DNA from: Boudabousia marimammalium
GTDB lineage: Bacteria; Actinomycetota; Actinomycetes; Actinomycetales; Actinomycetaceae
Direction: 5' to 3'
Assembly: GCF_001936115.1 (NCBI RefSeq)
Contig: NZ_MPDM01000004.1
Span: 168,146 to 232,145 of the forward strand
DNA length: 64,000 bases
The notes under the pieces were generated by a model that ran no database searches, was not told where the DNA came from, and saw only the letters and a program-made list of their open reading frames with translations. Of this stretch, positions 9,596 to 18,049 are shown in pieces. The position numbers and the translations under genes were made by a program. How positions within the stretch are numbered: the stretch's first letter is position 1; every line of letters starts with the position of its first letter.

Positions 9596-11164
9596 TTAGG
9601 CCGCGAATCTTCCCAAGAATAAGGCGATATGTGGGCGTTGGAGGGCAACAATCGCCACTAGGCTGCCAGCTAGAATCAAACCAGTTCTGCCCTCTGGCCA
9701 AGGAAGATTAGCTCCCGGAAGCGAAGAAATAATCTCAGCTACCGTCAGCACGTAATCCCCCATTACCCGAAGCACTATTACAAGCGCAGGTACGGCTACG
9801 GGAAAGAAAAGTTGTAAAGCTGCTAGTACCAGCCCTCCAGTGACAATCGGGGCGACCGCAGGCGCGACCAATAGATTCGCGATTGGCCCCCACACATTCA
9901 GCTTTCCCACTGCGGAACTTAGGAGGGGAAACACCGCTGTTGCCGCCACCAAAGCCACCGCTAGATTAGCCGTCGCCCATTCGCAGATAGCTTTCAGCCA
10001 CGGAATTGGAACCCGCCCCACCGCAAGCTCAGATAGTAGCTGCTGAAGCCCCCTAGCATAAAGAGAAATCCCGATAGTCGCCGACACCGAAAGTTGAAAA
10101 CCTAGAGAAGTAGCTAGCTCAGGATGCAGCAAGAGCACACATATCACAGTCAACGCCATTAGCGTCACCACGTTACGGCCCCGCCCTAGGGAGATCCCAA
10201 GGAAGGTCAAGCTTGCCATCACGGTGGCCCGAATTACGGAAGGCGCAGGGCCGACAGCAAAAGCATAGAAAACCACTAGACAGAGAGTCGCCATCGTTCT
10301 TCTCCGTCTAGCCTGCACTATGTCACGGCCAGAGAAGGCCACTAGCAGTGTGCCAAAGAAGATTGTCACGCACATTATATGGGTGCCCGAGACCGCGGTG
10401 AGATGGGAAAGATTCGCAGCCTGTAGGTGGCGCTCGGCAAGTGGGCTGAAGCCTCCCCTATCCCCTATGGTCATCCCAAGGATGATAGCTTCCGCCGAAG
10501 ATGTTCCTGACTTTCCCCTAGGCAAGGCGTCGGACAGCGCAGAGCGTAGGAAGCTGGGGCCTCTCGCCCACCAAGCCGGGTTTTGAGTGCTTTCGACTCG
10601 CGCGAATGAAAATAGGAGCCGAGGGCGCCCCGGCCGGGACACCGGCGAGACAGTCACAGGTCCGGAGACTAAATCACCGAAACGGATTTCACAATCATCG
10701 CATTTTAGATTTACTAAGATGCGGCCAGCAGGCTGCGGGTTATGCCTGCCACTAGTGGATTGGACGACGCCCTCGGCCTCGAAACCCCCACTGGAGAAAG
10801 CTGCCGGTTGTGGATGCGAAATAATTCGCACCACTGCCTCCTGGGGAGGATCCTCCAGCATCTGCTGGGCTACTCTCTCAACCGTTCCCCGCACGAAAGC
10901 GCCGCTGAGGAAAGCTAGGGCTACCAGGACAACCACCAGAAGTACCCCAAAACCTGTCTTCCCCAGGAGGGAGATGCTTCTCCCCGAAACTGCGAGCGTA
11001 AACCTGAAAGCGCCTAATCCGAAGAGCAGCCCTATCCCCGGTAAGAGGCCATATCTGAAAAGGGCGCTAGGGTCTGCGCTGGTGAGGCACCCACCCCAAA
11101 CCGCCAGCGCGATAGCGGCCTGCATCCAGACTGCCCTAGAGCTGCCCTGCCAGAACTCGTCCAC
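9596..11164 (-). CDS. comEC: ComEC/Rec2 competence channel protein, lacking the metallo-beta-lactamase domain
   Basis: The 522-residue polytopic protein forms the inner-membrane channel that takes single-stranded DNA into the cell during transformation. Seen in order are two N-terminal membrane segments, an OB-fold-like region (about residues 85-190), and the competence domain with LSHLTAVSGTHI and several helices. It stops shortly after the last membrane segment (RPHIALFLGRFAA). The C-terminal metallo-beta-lactamase-like domain found in many longer ComEC proteins is absent, and the next gene, holA, begins 60 bp later, so it has not been split off there. It starts one base after the comEA stop, suggesting translational coupling. 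Confidence 0.92.
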   Translation of the reverse strand: MDEFWQGSSRAVWMQAAIALAVWGGCLTSADPSALFRYGLLPGIGLLFGLGAFRFTLAVSGRSISLLGKTGFGVLLVVVLVALAFLSGAFVRGTVERVAQQMLEDPPQEAVVRIISHPQPAAFSSGGFEAEGVVQSTSGRHNPQPAGRILVNLKCDDCEIRFGDLVSGPVTVSPVSRPGRPRLLFSFARVESTQNPAWWARGPSFLRSALSDALPRGKSGTSSAEAIILGMTIGDRGGFSPLAERHLQAANLSHLTAVSGTHIMCVTIFFGTLLVAFSGRDIVQARRRRTMATLCLVVFYAFAVGPAPSVIRATVMASLTFLGISLGRGRNVVTLMALTVICVLLLHPELATSLGFQLSVSATIGISLYARGLQQLLSELAVGRVPIPWLKAICEWATANLAVALVAATAVFPLLSSAVGKLNVWGPIANLLVAPAVAPIVTGGLVLAALQLFFPVAVPALVIVLRVMGDYVLTVAEIISSLPGANLPWPEGRTGLILAGSLVAIVALQRPHIALFLGRFAA

Positions 11165-11165
11165 T

Positions 11166-11969
11166 TTATAACGTCACCCGCCCCTCCAGTTGAGAAAGTA
11201 ATGAGGCACCAATCCCTGACACTTTCGCTAGGTCGGAGACCTCCCGGAAAGGGCCGTGCTGCTCCCTGTACTCCACAATCCGTTGCGCCAGTACCGGGCC
11301 AATCCGCGGCAGCGTCTGAAGCTGAGCGGCAGTAGCAGAGTTCAAGCGGACCACTTCTCCCGCTGCATTTCCGAGCCCGTTTCCCAAGCCATCCCCGGGG
11401 CCAGAAACCCCACTGGAAACCGGCGGATTACTCTCCCCTTGCGCGGGCACATGTAGGTGTGCTTCGTCGCTCAACTTAGCCGCTAAGTTTACGGCGTTCC
11501 CATCAGCCTGCGCGCTCAAACCGCCGGCTGCAGCTATCGCCTGATGAACCCGTGCAGATTCGGGCAGCTGATAGACCCCCGGCTGGTTCACCGCACCGGA
11601 AACATAGACTTCAATCTGGATTATCTCCACTGTTGCAGGTTCAAGGGAACTTTGCTCCAAAACTCCCGGCTGCACCCCACTGCCCTCAGTTTGCAGCTGG
11701 TAGCTCCCCTCAACGACCGCGGATTCAACTGCTTGCGGCCAGAAGCTCCCACCGACTTGCGAGACCTTGAAAACTGCTATCAGGCCTAAGATGAACACGG
11801 TAACCAACGCTGTACGCGGAGACCACAGGGCATCAGCTAGCCATGCGGGAACGCGATCTTTGAAGCGCTTTGATTCGGGTCCGGCTGCTAGCTCCAGTGG
11901 GCTGGTCTGATAGACCGCTTGAGTGAGTTTCTCTTGGCGGCGCTTTTGCTGGGCAGTTTGCTTAGACAC
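11166..11969 (-). CDS. comEA: ComEA DNA-receptor protein (SLBB + helix-hairpin-helix)
   Basis: The 267-residue protein has a basic cytoplasmic N-terminus, one membrane segment at about residues 53-68, an SLBB domain (VYVSGAVNQPGVYQLP, from 121), a Gly/Ser/Pro linker, and a C-terminal double helix-hairpin-helix (LNSATAAQLQTLPRIG, then VSGIGASLLSQLEG) that binds DNA. It captures transforming DNA and hands it to ComEC. The longest open frame runs to 12239, but that would overlap the proC control region. GTG 11969 has TACAGT six bases upstream and gives a normal ComEA N-terminus, so I take it as a leaderless start. A 28-bp element shared with the surface-protein gene lies at 12020-12047. Confidence 0.92.
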   Translation of the reverse strand: MSKQTAQQKRRQEKLTQAVYQTSPLELAAGPESKRFKDRVPAWLADALWSPRTALVTVFILGLIAVFKVSQVGGSFWPQAVESAVVEGSYQLQTEGSGVQPGVLEQSSLEPATVEIIQIEVYVSGAVNQPGVYQLPESARVHQAIAAAGGLSAQADGNAVNLAAKLSDEAHLHVPAQGESNPPVSSGVSGPGDGLGNGLGNAAGEVVRLNSATAAQLQTLPRIGPVLAQRIVEYREQHGPFREVSDLAKVSGIGASLLSQLEGRVTL

Positions 11970-12019
11970 CCTCGTACTGTAAAAGAACCGGAGCCCTAGA
12001 TGGAGCCCGGGACTGCCAG

Positions 12020-12047
12020 GTTGTGGATATCTATCCTGTGGAAAACT
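12020..12047 (-). promoter_or_regulatory. 28-bp element upstream of comEA, copy 1 (two DnaA-box-like nonamers 15 bp apart)
   Basis: The plus strand reads TGTGGATAT at 12022-12030 and TGTGGAAAA at 12037-12045. The whole 28-bp segment matches 39356-39383 at 25 of 28 positions. It lies 51-78 bp upstream of the proposed comEA start and transcription start, and 70 bp upstream of proC on the other strand. It may bind DnaA or a dedicated regulator. Confidence 0.7.
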
Positions 12048-12116
12048 GGGATTCCTTACATCACTTTGGCTACGGCTATGATTAAGACAGTAGTCGCACA
12101 AGTTTGGGGAGAAAAC

Positions 12117-12950
12117 ATGATCAGTGCTGCAAATCGCTTCGAATATGGTTTTATTGGCGCAGGCAATATGGTTTCGGCCATTGTGCAGGGAATGAGCGCC
12201 GCCGGGGTGGAAGGCGAATCCCTCGCCATCACCGATCACTCTGGCAAGCGCGCTCCGGTCCTCGCCAAAGCCGTGGATGCAACCTATCTACCTGATACGG
12301 CAGAGTTAATCCGGCGTTCAAAAACTGTGATTTTGGGGATGAAACCACACCAGCAGAATCAGCTACTGAGGACCTATCGGGAAGAGATAGCGCAAAGCCA
12401 GCCTCTAGTCATTTCAATTGCGGCTGGCCGAAGCATCGCCCAGCTTGAAGCGCAGCTCCCGGAAGGGACAGCTGTGGTTCGTGTGATGCCGAATGTGGCA
12501 GCTCAAGTGGGACTGTCTACGACCGCTCTTTGTGGGGGCACGCATACCAGCGCAGAGCAGATTCGCACGGCCACCGCCTTGTGTGAGGCCATCGGCAGCG
12601 CCCAGGTTGTTGCGGAAGAGCTTTTTCCGGTATTTACAGCTTTAGCTGGCTGTTCACCGGCCTGGTTCGCGGCCACAGTAGATGCGCTAGCGCAAGCTGG
12701 CGTCGCCGAGGGGCTCACCAAGACCGCCGCCTTGACAGCGGCTGCGAGCGCTATGGAGGGAACTGGAAAACTTATCCAAGCAGCTTTAGCTGGGGGCAAC
12801 ACCGCGGCAGATATCGTTGATCAAGTATGCTCTCCACGAGGAACTACCGTGGCTGGTTTACTAGCGGCCGAGGATGCCGGATTGAGACGCGTTTGGCACT
12901 CAGCAGTGCGCGCGGCAGTGGCGCGGGATGCCCATTTGTCGGCGAACTAG
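12117..12950 (+). CDS. proC: Pyrroline-5-carboxylate reductase
   Basis: The 277-residue enzyme reduces 1-pyrroline-5-carboxylate to proline with NAD(P)H, the last step of proline synthesis. The dinucleotide-binding start FEYGFIGAGNM is at residues 7-17, and the C-terminal signature region QVCSPRGTTVAGL matches the ProC substrate-binding helices. The start ATG 12117 has GGGGAGA about five bases upstream; the frame stays open to 12000 but that part runs through the promoter region. A CTTACA...TATGAT pair about 40 bp upstream is a plausible promoter. The gene is divergent from comEA. Confidence 0.95.
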   Translation: MISAANRFEYGFIGAGNMVSAIVQGMSAAGVEGESLAITDHSGKRAPVLAKAVDATYLPDTAELIRRSKTVILGMKPHQQNQLLRTYREEIAQSQPLVISIAAGRSIAQLEAQLPEGTAVVRVMPNVAAQVGLSTTALCGGTHTSAEQIRTATALCEAIGSAQVVAEELFPVFTALAGCSPAWFAATVDALAQAGVAEGLTKTAALTAAASAMEGTGKLIQAALAGGNTAADIVDQVCSPRGTTVAGLLAAEDAGLRRVWHSAVRAAVARDAHLSAN

Positions 12951-13024
12951 CTTAGAATAATATGTTAGGCGCCAATCGGTGCGAATAGAATTTAATGATG
13001 ACTACCTTTGGGGAGTTTTAGAAC

Positions 13025-15691
13025 ATGCCAACTGAGCGTATCCAACCATTGCCTAGCTCTTCCGTCACCGCAAATGCCCCCGACCGGGTATCCACTGACG
13101 GTTTAGAGGCAAAATGGGGTGAGTATTGGACTGAGCAGGGCACTTACAGCTTTGAACGGGACGCAGAAAAGACCGAAATCTTCTCGATTGACACTCCGCC
13201 GCCGACTGTTTCTGGTTCACTCCACGTAGGTCACGTATTCTCTTACACTCATACTGACGTTTTGGCCCGTTTCCAGCGAATGAACGGCAAATCTGTGTTC
13301 TACCCGATGGGTTGGGACGACAATGGTTTGCCGACTGAGCGCCGCGTCCAAAACTACTACGGCGTACGCTGTGATCCTTCGCTCCCCTATGAGCCTGATT
13401 TTGAGCCTCCCCATGTCGGTGGTGAAGGCAAGTCCATTAAGGCAGCCGACCAGAAGCCGATTTCACGTAAGAACTTCATTGAGCTCTGTCAGCGTTTGAC
13501 CGCCGAGGATGAGCAGCAGTTCGAAGCCCTGTGGCGACATTTAGGTTTGTCCGTGGACTGGTCACACACCTATCAGACCATTGGCCAGCGCGCACAGAAG
13601 ATTGCTCAGGCCGCTTTCTTACGTAACCTAGCTCGCGGCGAAGCCTATCAGGCAGCCGCTCCGGGATTGTGGGATGTCACTTTCCAGACGGCGGTTGCGC
13701 AGGCTGAGCTGGAGGCGCGCGAATATCCGGGCCACTACCATGCTTTGGCTTTCCACACTCCGGAAGGCGAAGACGTAGTGATTGAAACTACCCGCCCTGA
13801 ACTGTTGCCGGCGTGTGTAGCTTTGATCGCGCACCCTGATGATGAGCGCTACCAGCATCTATTCAACACCACGGTCACCTCCCCCGGTTTCGGCGTTGAG
13901 GTTCCAGTCTTGGCTCACCCTGCAGCGGAAATCGACAAGGGCGCAGGTATCGCCATGTGCTGTACTTTCGGTGACTTGACTGACGTGCAGTGGTGGCGTG
14001 AGCTGGCTTTGCCGATGCGTTCTGTGCTACGTAAAGATGGCCGCCTAGTTAACGACACCCCGGATTGGATTGAGTCCGAGGATGGCCGCACCCTCTACGC
14101 CGAATGCGCCGGCAAGACCGCCTTCTCTGCCCGTAAAGCCATCGTGGAAAAGCTTCAGGAAACCGGTGAAATGCACGGCGACCCGAAGCCTACGCAGCGG
14201 ATGACTAACTTCTTCGAGAAGGGCGATAAGCCCCTCGAGATTGTCACCTCCCGCCAGTGGTATATCCGCAATGGGGGCCGAGAGTTTACCCGCAATGGTT
14301 CCTCCACTGATTTGCGTGAAGAACTAATTGGTCGTGGTAAGGATTTGGAGTTCCACCCTGATTTCATGCGTGTTCGTTATGAGAACTGGGTTCGTGGTCT
14401 GAACACCGACTGGCTGGTGAGCCGCCAGCGTTTCTTCGGCGTGGCACTGCCGGTCTGGTACCGCATCAGCGATTCGGGTGAGGTGAACTACGAGGACGTC
14501 TTGGTCCCGACTGAGGATATGCTGCCGATTGACCCGACCGTTGATTGCCCTCCCGGATTCACTGAAGAGCAGCGGAACCAGCCGGGCGGTTTTGCTCCGG
14601 AAGTTGACATTATGGACACTTGGGCGACTTCTTCTTTGACCCCGCAGATTGCTGCCGGCTGGTTGCATGATGATGAAATGTTCAACAAGCTTTACCCAAT
14701 GTCGATTCGGCCGCAGGGTCAGGATATTATTCGTACCTGGCTGTTCTCCACCGCCGTGCGTGCGCATCTTGAGTTCGGCGGCTTGCCGTGGTCTCATGCC
14801 GCTATTTCTGGCTGGATTTTGGACCCCGACCGGAAGAAGATGTCGAAGTCTAAGGGAAATGTTGTAACCCCGATGGGTCTGTTAGAAAAGCATGGCTCTG
14901 ACGCGGTTCGCTACTGGGCTGCTTCCGCCCGTCTCGGCACCGATGCTGCTTTCGATGAGTCGCAGATGAAGATTGGCCGTCGCCTCGCTATTAAGCTGTT
15001 GAATGCTTCCAAGTTCGCTTTAACAATGGCGGGTGAGGGGGATCTCCTCCTCGACACTGCATCGGTGACCGAGGCGGTTGACCGTGCCATGCTGTGCCGT
15101 TTGCGTGGGGTGATTACGCAAGCCACTGATGCTTTCGAGAAGTTCGATCACACTCGCGCCCTCGAAGTCACTGAAACCTTCTTCTGGCACTTTACCGATG
15201 ATTATTTGGAGCTAGTTAAGGAGCGCGCCTACAACCGTGACGGTTCCCGTCCGCAGGGCGCGGTTGATTCCGCCCGCGCCACCTTGAACCTTGTGGTTAA
15301 CGCCGTGGTCCGTTTGTTGGCTCCTTTCCTCCCCTACTCCGCCGAGGAAGTCTGGTCTTGGTACCGTGAGGGCTCCGTGCATTTAGCACAGTGGCCTACC
15401 GTCGCTGAGTTCTCTCAAGTCGAGGGAGATGAGCACCTGCTGGAAGTCGCCAGCCAGACTTTGAGCGCTCTGCGTAAGATCAAGTCCGAAGCCAAGGTCT
15501 CCCCGAAGACCCCGATTCTGGCTGCAAACCTTGAAGTGCCCACCGGTTTCGCTGATAAGGTGGAGACCGTACGTGACGACTTGGAAAAGTCGGCCGTAGT
15601 TACCGGAGAGCTGACCGTCACTGAGACTGAGGTTGAGTCTGTGGTAACAGTATCCAGCGAACTGGGAGAACCCCCGGTCCGACGAAAGTGA
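13025..15691 (+). CDS. valS: Valine--tRNA ligase
   Basis: The 888-residue class I synthetase charges tRNA-Val. The HIGH-type motif is HVGH at residues 67-70 and KMSKSKGN is near residue 605; between them lies the editing domain (TTRPELLPACVAL region) that clears mischarged threonine. The C-terminal coiled-coil arm that follows the anticodon-binding domain in the E. coli enzyme is absent, so the protein is of the shorter kind seen in some actinobacteria. GGGGAG lies about 10 bases before ATG 13025. No T-box leader is visible in the 74-bp gap after proC. The acyl-CoA ligase gene follows after six bases. Confidence 0.96.
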   Translation: MPTERIQPLPSSSVTANAPDRVSTDGLEAKWGEYWTEQGTYSFERDAEKTEIFSIDTPPPTVSGSLHVGHVFSYTHTDVLARFQRMNGKSVFYPMGWDDNGLPTERRVQNYYGVRCDPSLPYEPDFEPPHVGGEGKSIKAADQKPISRKNFIELCQRLTAEDEQQFEALWRHLGLSVDWSHTYQTIGQRAQKIAQAAFLRNLARGEAYQAAAPGLWDVTFQTAVAQAELEAREYPGHYHALAFHTPEGEDVVIETTRPELLPACVALIAHPDDERYQHLFNTTVTSPGFGVEVPVLAHPAAEIDKGAGIAMCCTFGDLTDVQWWRELALPMRSVLRKDGRLVNDTPDWIESEDGRTLYAECAGKTAFSARKAIVEKLQETGEMHGDPKPTQRMTNFFEKGDKPLEIVTSRQWYIRNGGREFTRNGSSTDLREELIGRGKDLEFHPDFMRVRYENWVRGLNTDWLVSRQRFFGVALPVWYRISDSGEVNYEDVLVPTEDMLPIDPTVDCPPGFTEEQRNQPGGFAPEVDIMDTWATSSLTPQIAAGWLHDDEMFNKLYPMSIRPQGQDIIRTWLFSTAVRAHLEFGGLPWSHAAISGWILDPDRKKMSKSKGNVVTPMGLLEKHGSDAVRYWAASARLGTDAAFDESQMKIGRRLAIKLLNASKFALTMAGEGDLLLDTASVTEAVDRAMLCRLRGVITQATDAFEKFDHTRALEVTETFFWHFTDDYLELVKERAYNRDGSRPQGAVDSARATLNLVVNAVVRLLAPFLPYSAEEVWSWYREGSVHLAQWPTVAEFSQVEGDEHLLEVASQTLSALRKIKSEAKVSPKTPILAANLEVPTGFADKVETVRDDLEKSAVVTGELTVTETEVESVVTVSSELGEPPVRRK

Positions 15692-15697
15692 AGCCCT

Positions 15698-17608
15698 ATG
15701 TTCAAACTCAATGAGACCGACGACCCGATTGCTGAACCAGAGGATGCGCTTAGCACAGATGGTGAAGCATCGAACGCTACCCCAGGCACTGAGGTAGTTG
15801 AATGGCATGGTCCCGTCATGGTGAAGACCGATGGAACCGCTACCATTCCTACTCTCCTTGCGCAGCGTGTGGAGAGGGATCCTGATGGCACCTTGATTGA
15901 GGTTAAGAACTCAATCGGTCGCGGTTGGAGAAAGATTTCCGCTAAGGAGTTCGCACAAGATGTCATGTCCACGGCCCGCGGTCTTGTCGGTCTGGGCATG
16001 CAGGCAGGTGAGAGCATCGCTATCATGGCGCACACCTCTTATGAGTGGACCTTGCTGGATTTCGCTTCATGGGCTGCCGGTCTGGTAGTTGTCCCGATTT
16101 ATGAGACCTCCTCCGCGGAACAGATTAAGTACATTGTGGAGAACACTGAGGTGAAGCTGGTAATCACTGAGAACTCCACTATGCGCCGCCTCGTGAAAGC
16201 TTCCGTACCGGAGGGGACGTTAAGGCATATTTATTGCCTTGAGGACTCCGCGATTGTGCGAATTAAGGAAGCCGGCCTGAAGGTTGCAGAAGCAGTTATT
16301 GAGGAGCGCACCTCAGCTCTGACTGGCGACACATTAGCTACCGTCATTTATACTTCTGGCACAACGGGCCGTCCTAAGGGCGCTGAACTAACGCATGGGA
16401 ACTTCTCAGTCCTCGCTCTCAATGGTCACGAGTGGATGCCAGAAATCGCGAAGACGAAAGATTCACGACTGTTAATCTTCCTTCCTCTCGCTCACGTTTA
16501 TGCCCGCTTCTTGACTATCTTCCAGATCAGCGGTGGCGGCGTTTTGGCGCATACTCCAAACGTCAAGAACCTGCTGGATGATTTAGCTTCGTTCAAACCG
16601 ACATATTTGCTGGTGGTTCCGCGTGTCCTGGAGAAAATCTATAACTCTGCGGACCAGAAAGCCGGTCAGGGTTCTAAGCAGAAGATTTTCCGCTGGGCTG
16701 CCAAAGTAGCTATCGAGTATTCTCAGGCTATTGACACGGAGGAAGGTCCTTCCAAGCAGTTGAAGGCTAAGCGTCTGTTAGCTGATCGTCTAGTTTTCTC
16801 CACTTTACGTGACTTGGTTGGGGGAAACGTCAAGTACGTGGTTTCCGGTGGCGGCCCCTTGGGCTTTAGACTGGGCCATTTCTATCGTGGCGTCGGCTTC
16901 ACCATTTTGGAAGGATACGGCCTGACCGAGTGCCTTATCGCTTCCGTTAACACTGTCAGGCTTTCTAAGATTGGTACGATTGGCCCGCCGATTTCCACTC
17001 TCGGTTTCCGTATTAGTGACGAGGGCGAGATTCAGATTTCTGGACCGTCTGTCACTAAGCGCTATCATAATAATCCTGAAGCTACAGCAGAGGCTTTCAC
17101 TGAGGATGGCTGGTTCCGCACCGGCGATATCGGTAGTGTTGACTTCGATGGCTATGTCCGAATTACTGGGCGGGCCAAGGAAATCATTGTTACCGCTGGC
17201 GGGAAGAACGTCTCCCCTGCACCACTTGAGGACGCACTTCGCGGTCATCCTCTGATCAGCCAAGTAGTGGTGGTGGGCGATAAGCGTCCATTCATTGCTG
17301 CGCTGATTACATTGGACGCGGAAATGTTGCCAGGCTGGTTGCGCAACCACAACCTCCCCAACTTAGATCCGGGCCGGGCGGCACGTCACCCTGATGTGCT
17401 AGCCGCTTTGGATCGAGCTGTGGCGCGCGCCAACACTCAAGTCTCAAGGGCTGAGTCGATTCGTAAGATTCGAGTTCTGACTACTGATTTCACTGAGGAC
17501 AACGGTTTACTTACCCCTTCTTTGAAAGTGAAGCGTGAGCGCGTCCTAGCCACCTTCAAACAGGAGATTGATGATCTCTATGGAGGGCCCGTTACTCGCG
17601 GTCACTAG
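15698..17608 (+). CDS. AMP-dependent long-chain acyl-CoA synthetase (FadD15-like)
   Basis: The 636-residue adenylate-forming enzyme has the AMP-binding motif YTSGTTGRPKG at about residues 220-230, the aromatic-rich GYGLTE motif, and the C-terminal hinge with GWFRTGDIG and the catalytic-lysine region near KIRVL. It activates fatty acids to acyl-CoA for lipid synthesis or breakdown. The overall plan, with an insert before the GYGLTE motif, resembles the long-chain type (FACL). It begins six bases after valS, so the two are co-transcribed, a pairing with no obvious functional link. The first 35 residues are acidic and probably disordered. Confidence 0.9.
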   Translation: MFKLNETDDPIAEPEDALSTDGEASNATPGTEVVEWHGPVMVKTDGTATIPTLLAQRVERDPDGTLIEVKNSIGRGWRKISAKEFAQDVMSTARGLVGLGMQAGESIAIMAHTSYEWTLLDFASWAAGLVVVPIYETSSAEQIKYIVENTEVKLVITENSTMRRLVKASVPEGTLRHIYCLEDSAIVRIKEAGLKVAEAVIEERTSALTGDTLATVIYTSGTTGRPKGAELTHGNFSVLALNGHEWMPEIAKTKDSRLLIFLPLAHVYARFLTIFQISGGGVLAHTPNVKNLLDDLASFKPTYLLVVPRVLEKIYNSADQKAGQGSKQKIFRWAAKVAIEYSQAIDTEEGPSKQLKAKRLLADRLVFSTLRDLVGGNVKYVVSGGGPLGFRLGHFYRGVGFTILEGYGLTECLIASVNTVRLSKIGTIGPPISTLGFRISDEGEIQISGPSVTKRYHNNPEATAEAFTEDGWFRTGDIGSVDFDGYVRITGRAKEIIVTAGGKNVSPAPLEDALRGHPLISQVVVVGDKRPFIAALITLDAEMLPGWLRNHNLPNLDPGRAARHPDVLAALDRAVARANTQVSRAESIRKIRVLTTDFTEDNGLLTPSLKVKRERVLATFKQEIDDLYGGPVTRGH

Positions 17609-17704
17609 TTAGCAGCTATTTGTCTTCCATCTTGCCGTCGTCTCAGGATGTTGAGGTGGCGGCAAACTTATTGGTAGAGAGTGGGCACTGGCTCCTTTTC
17701 AAAA

Positions 17705-17722
17705 CCAGTTTTGGTTAACTGG
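17705..17722 (-). terminator. Weak hairpin terminator after the chorismate mutase gene
   Basis: CCAGTT and AACTGG form a 6-bp stem with a six-base loop, followed on the minus strand by TTTTG. It lies 15 bp beyond the chorismate mutase stop codon, at the junction with the convergent acyl-CoA ligase gene. The short stem makes the call tentative. Confidence 0.5.
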
Positions 17723-17737
17723 GAGACAGCAATTTAG

Positions 17738-18043
17738 CTACTGTCCGCGAATCTCAAGATGGTGGCGGATTACTTCAGCAATGATGAAGGCAAGGAACTT
17801 TTCCGCAAATTCGGGATCTAGGCCAGCTTCATCAGCGAGTCCGCGCAGACGAGCAATCTGTCTTTCTTCACGGGCTGGATCTGAGGGTGGCAGGTTGTAT
17901 TCTGCTTTGATTCTGCCCACCTGCTGAGTGCACCGAAATCTTTCAGCTAGGGTGTGCACTAAAACCGCATCTAGGTTATCGATGGTCTGACGGGCAGTAG
18001 TTAGCTCTTCCGGAGTGGACTGTTCATCCGCTGGAGTATTCAC
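17738..18043 (-). CDS. Chorismate mutase, AroQ class
   Basis: The 101-residue all-helical protein converts chorismate to prephenate for phenylalanine and tyrosine synthesis. Seen are the AroQ-type helix 1 (TIDNLDAVLVHTLAERFR), the basic stretch QQVGRIKAEYNLPP, and the C-terminal FAEKFLAFIIAEVIRHH. It lacks a signal peptide, so it is the cytoplasmic kind. The start is GTG 18043, six bases after the clpX stop codon, so the gene is probably the last of the clp operon. I see no functional reason for that pairing. Confidence 0.9.
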   Translation of the reverse strand: MNTPADEQSTPEELTTARQTIDNLDAVLVHTLAERFRCTQQVGRIKAEYNLPPSDPAREERQIARLRGLADEAGLDPEFAEKFLAFIIAEVIRHHLEIRGQ

Positions 18044-18049
18044 TGGAAC

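Noticed and set aside
10587..11171. Open frame of 194 codons on the plus strand
   Set aside because: It is antisense to comEC, whose membrane segments and competence motifs are unmistakable.
11970..12239. N-terminal extension of ComEA to 12239
   Set aside because: It would cross the proC promoter and start and the 28-bp element; ComEA proteins begin with a short basic segment before the membrane helix, as from GTG 11969.
12951..13024. T-box leader before valS
   Set aside because: The gap after proC is only 74 bp and lacks a T-box sequence or specifier stem.
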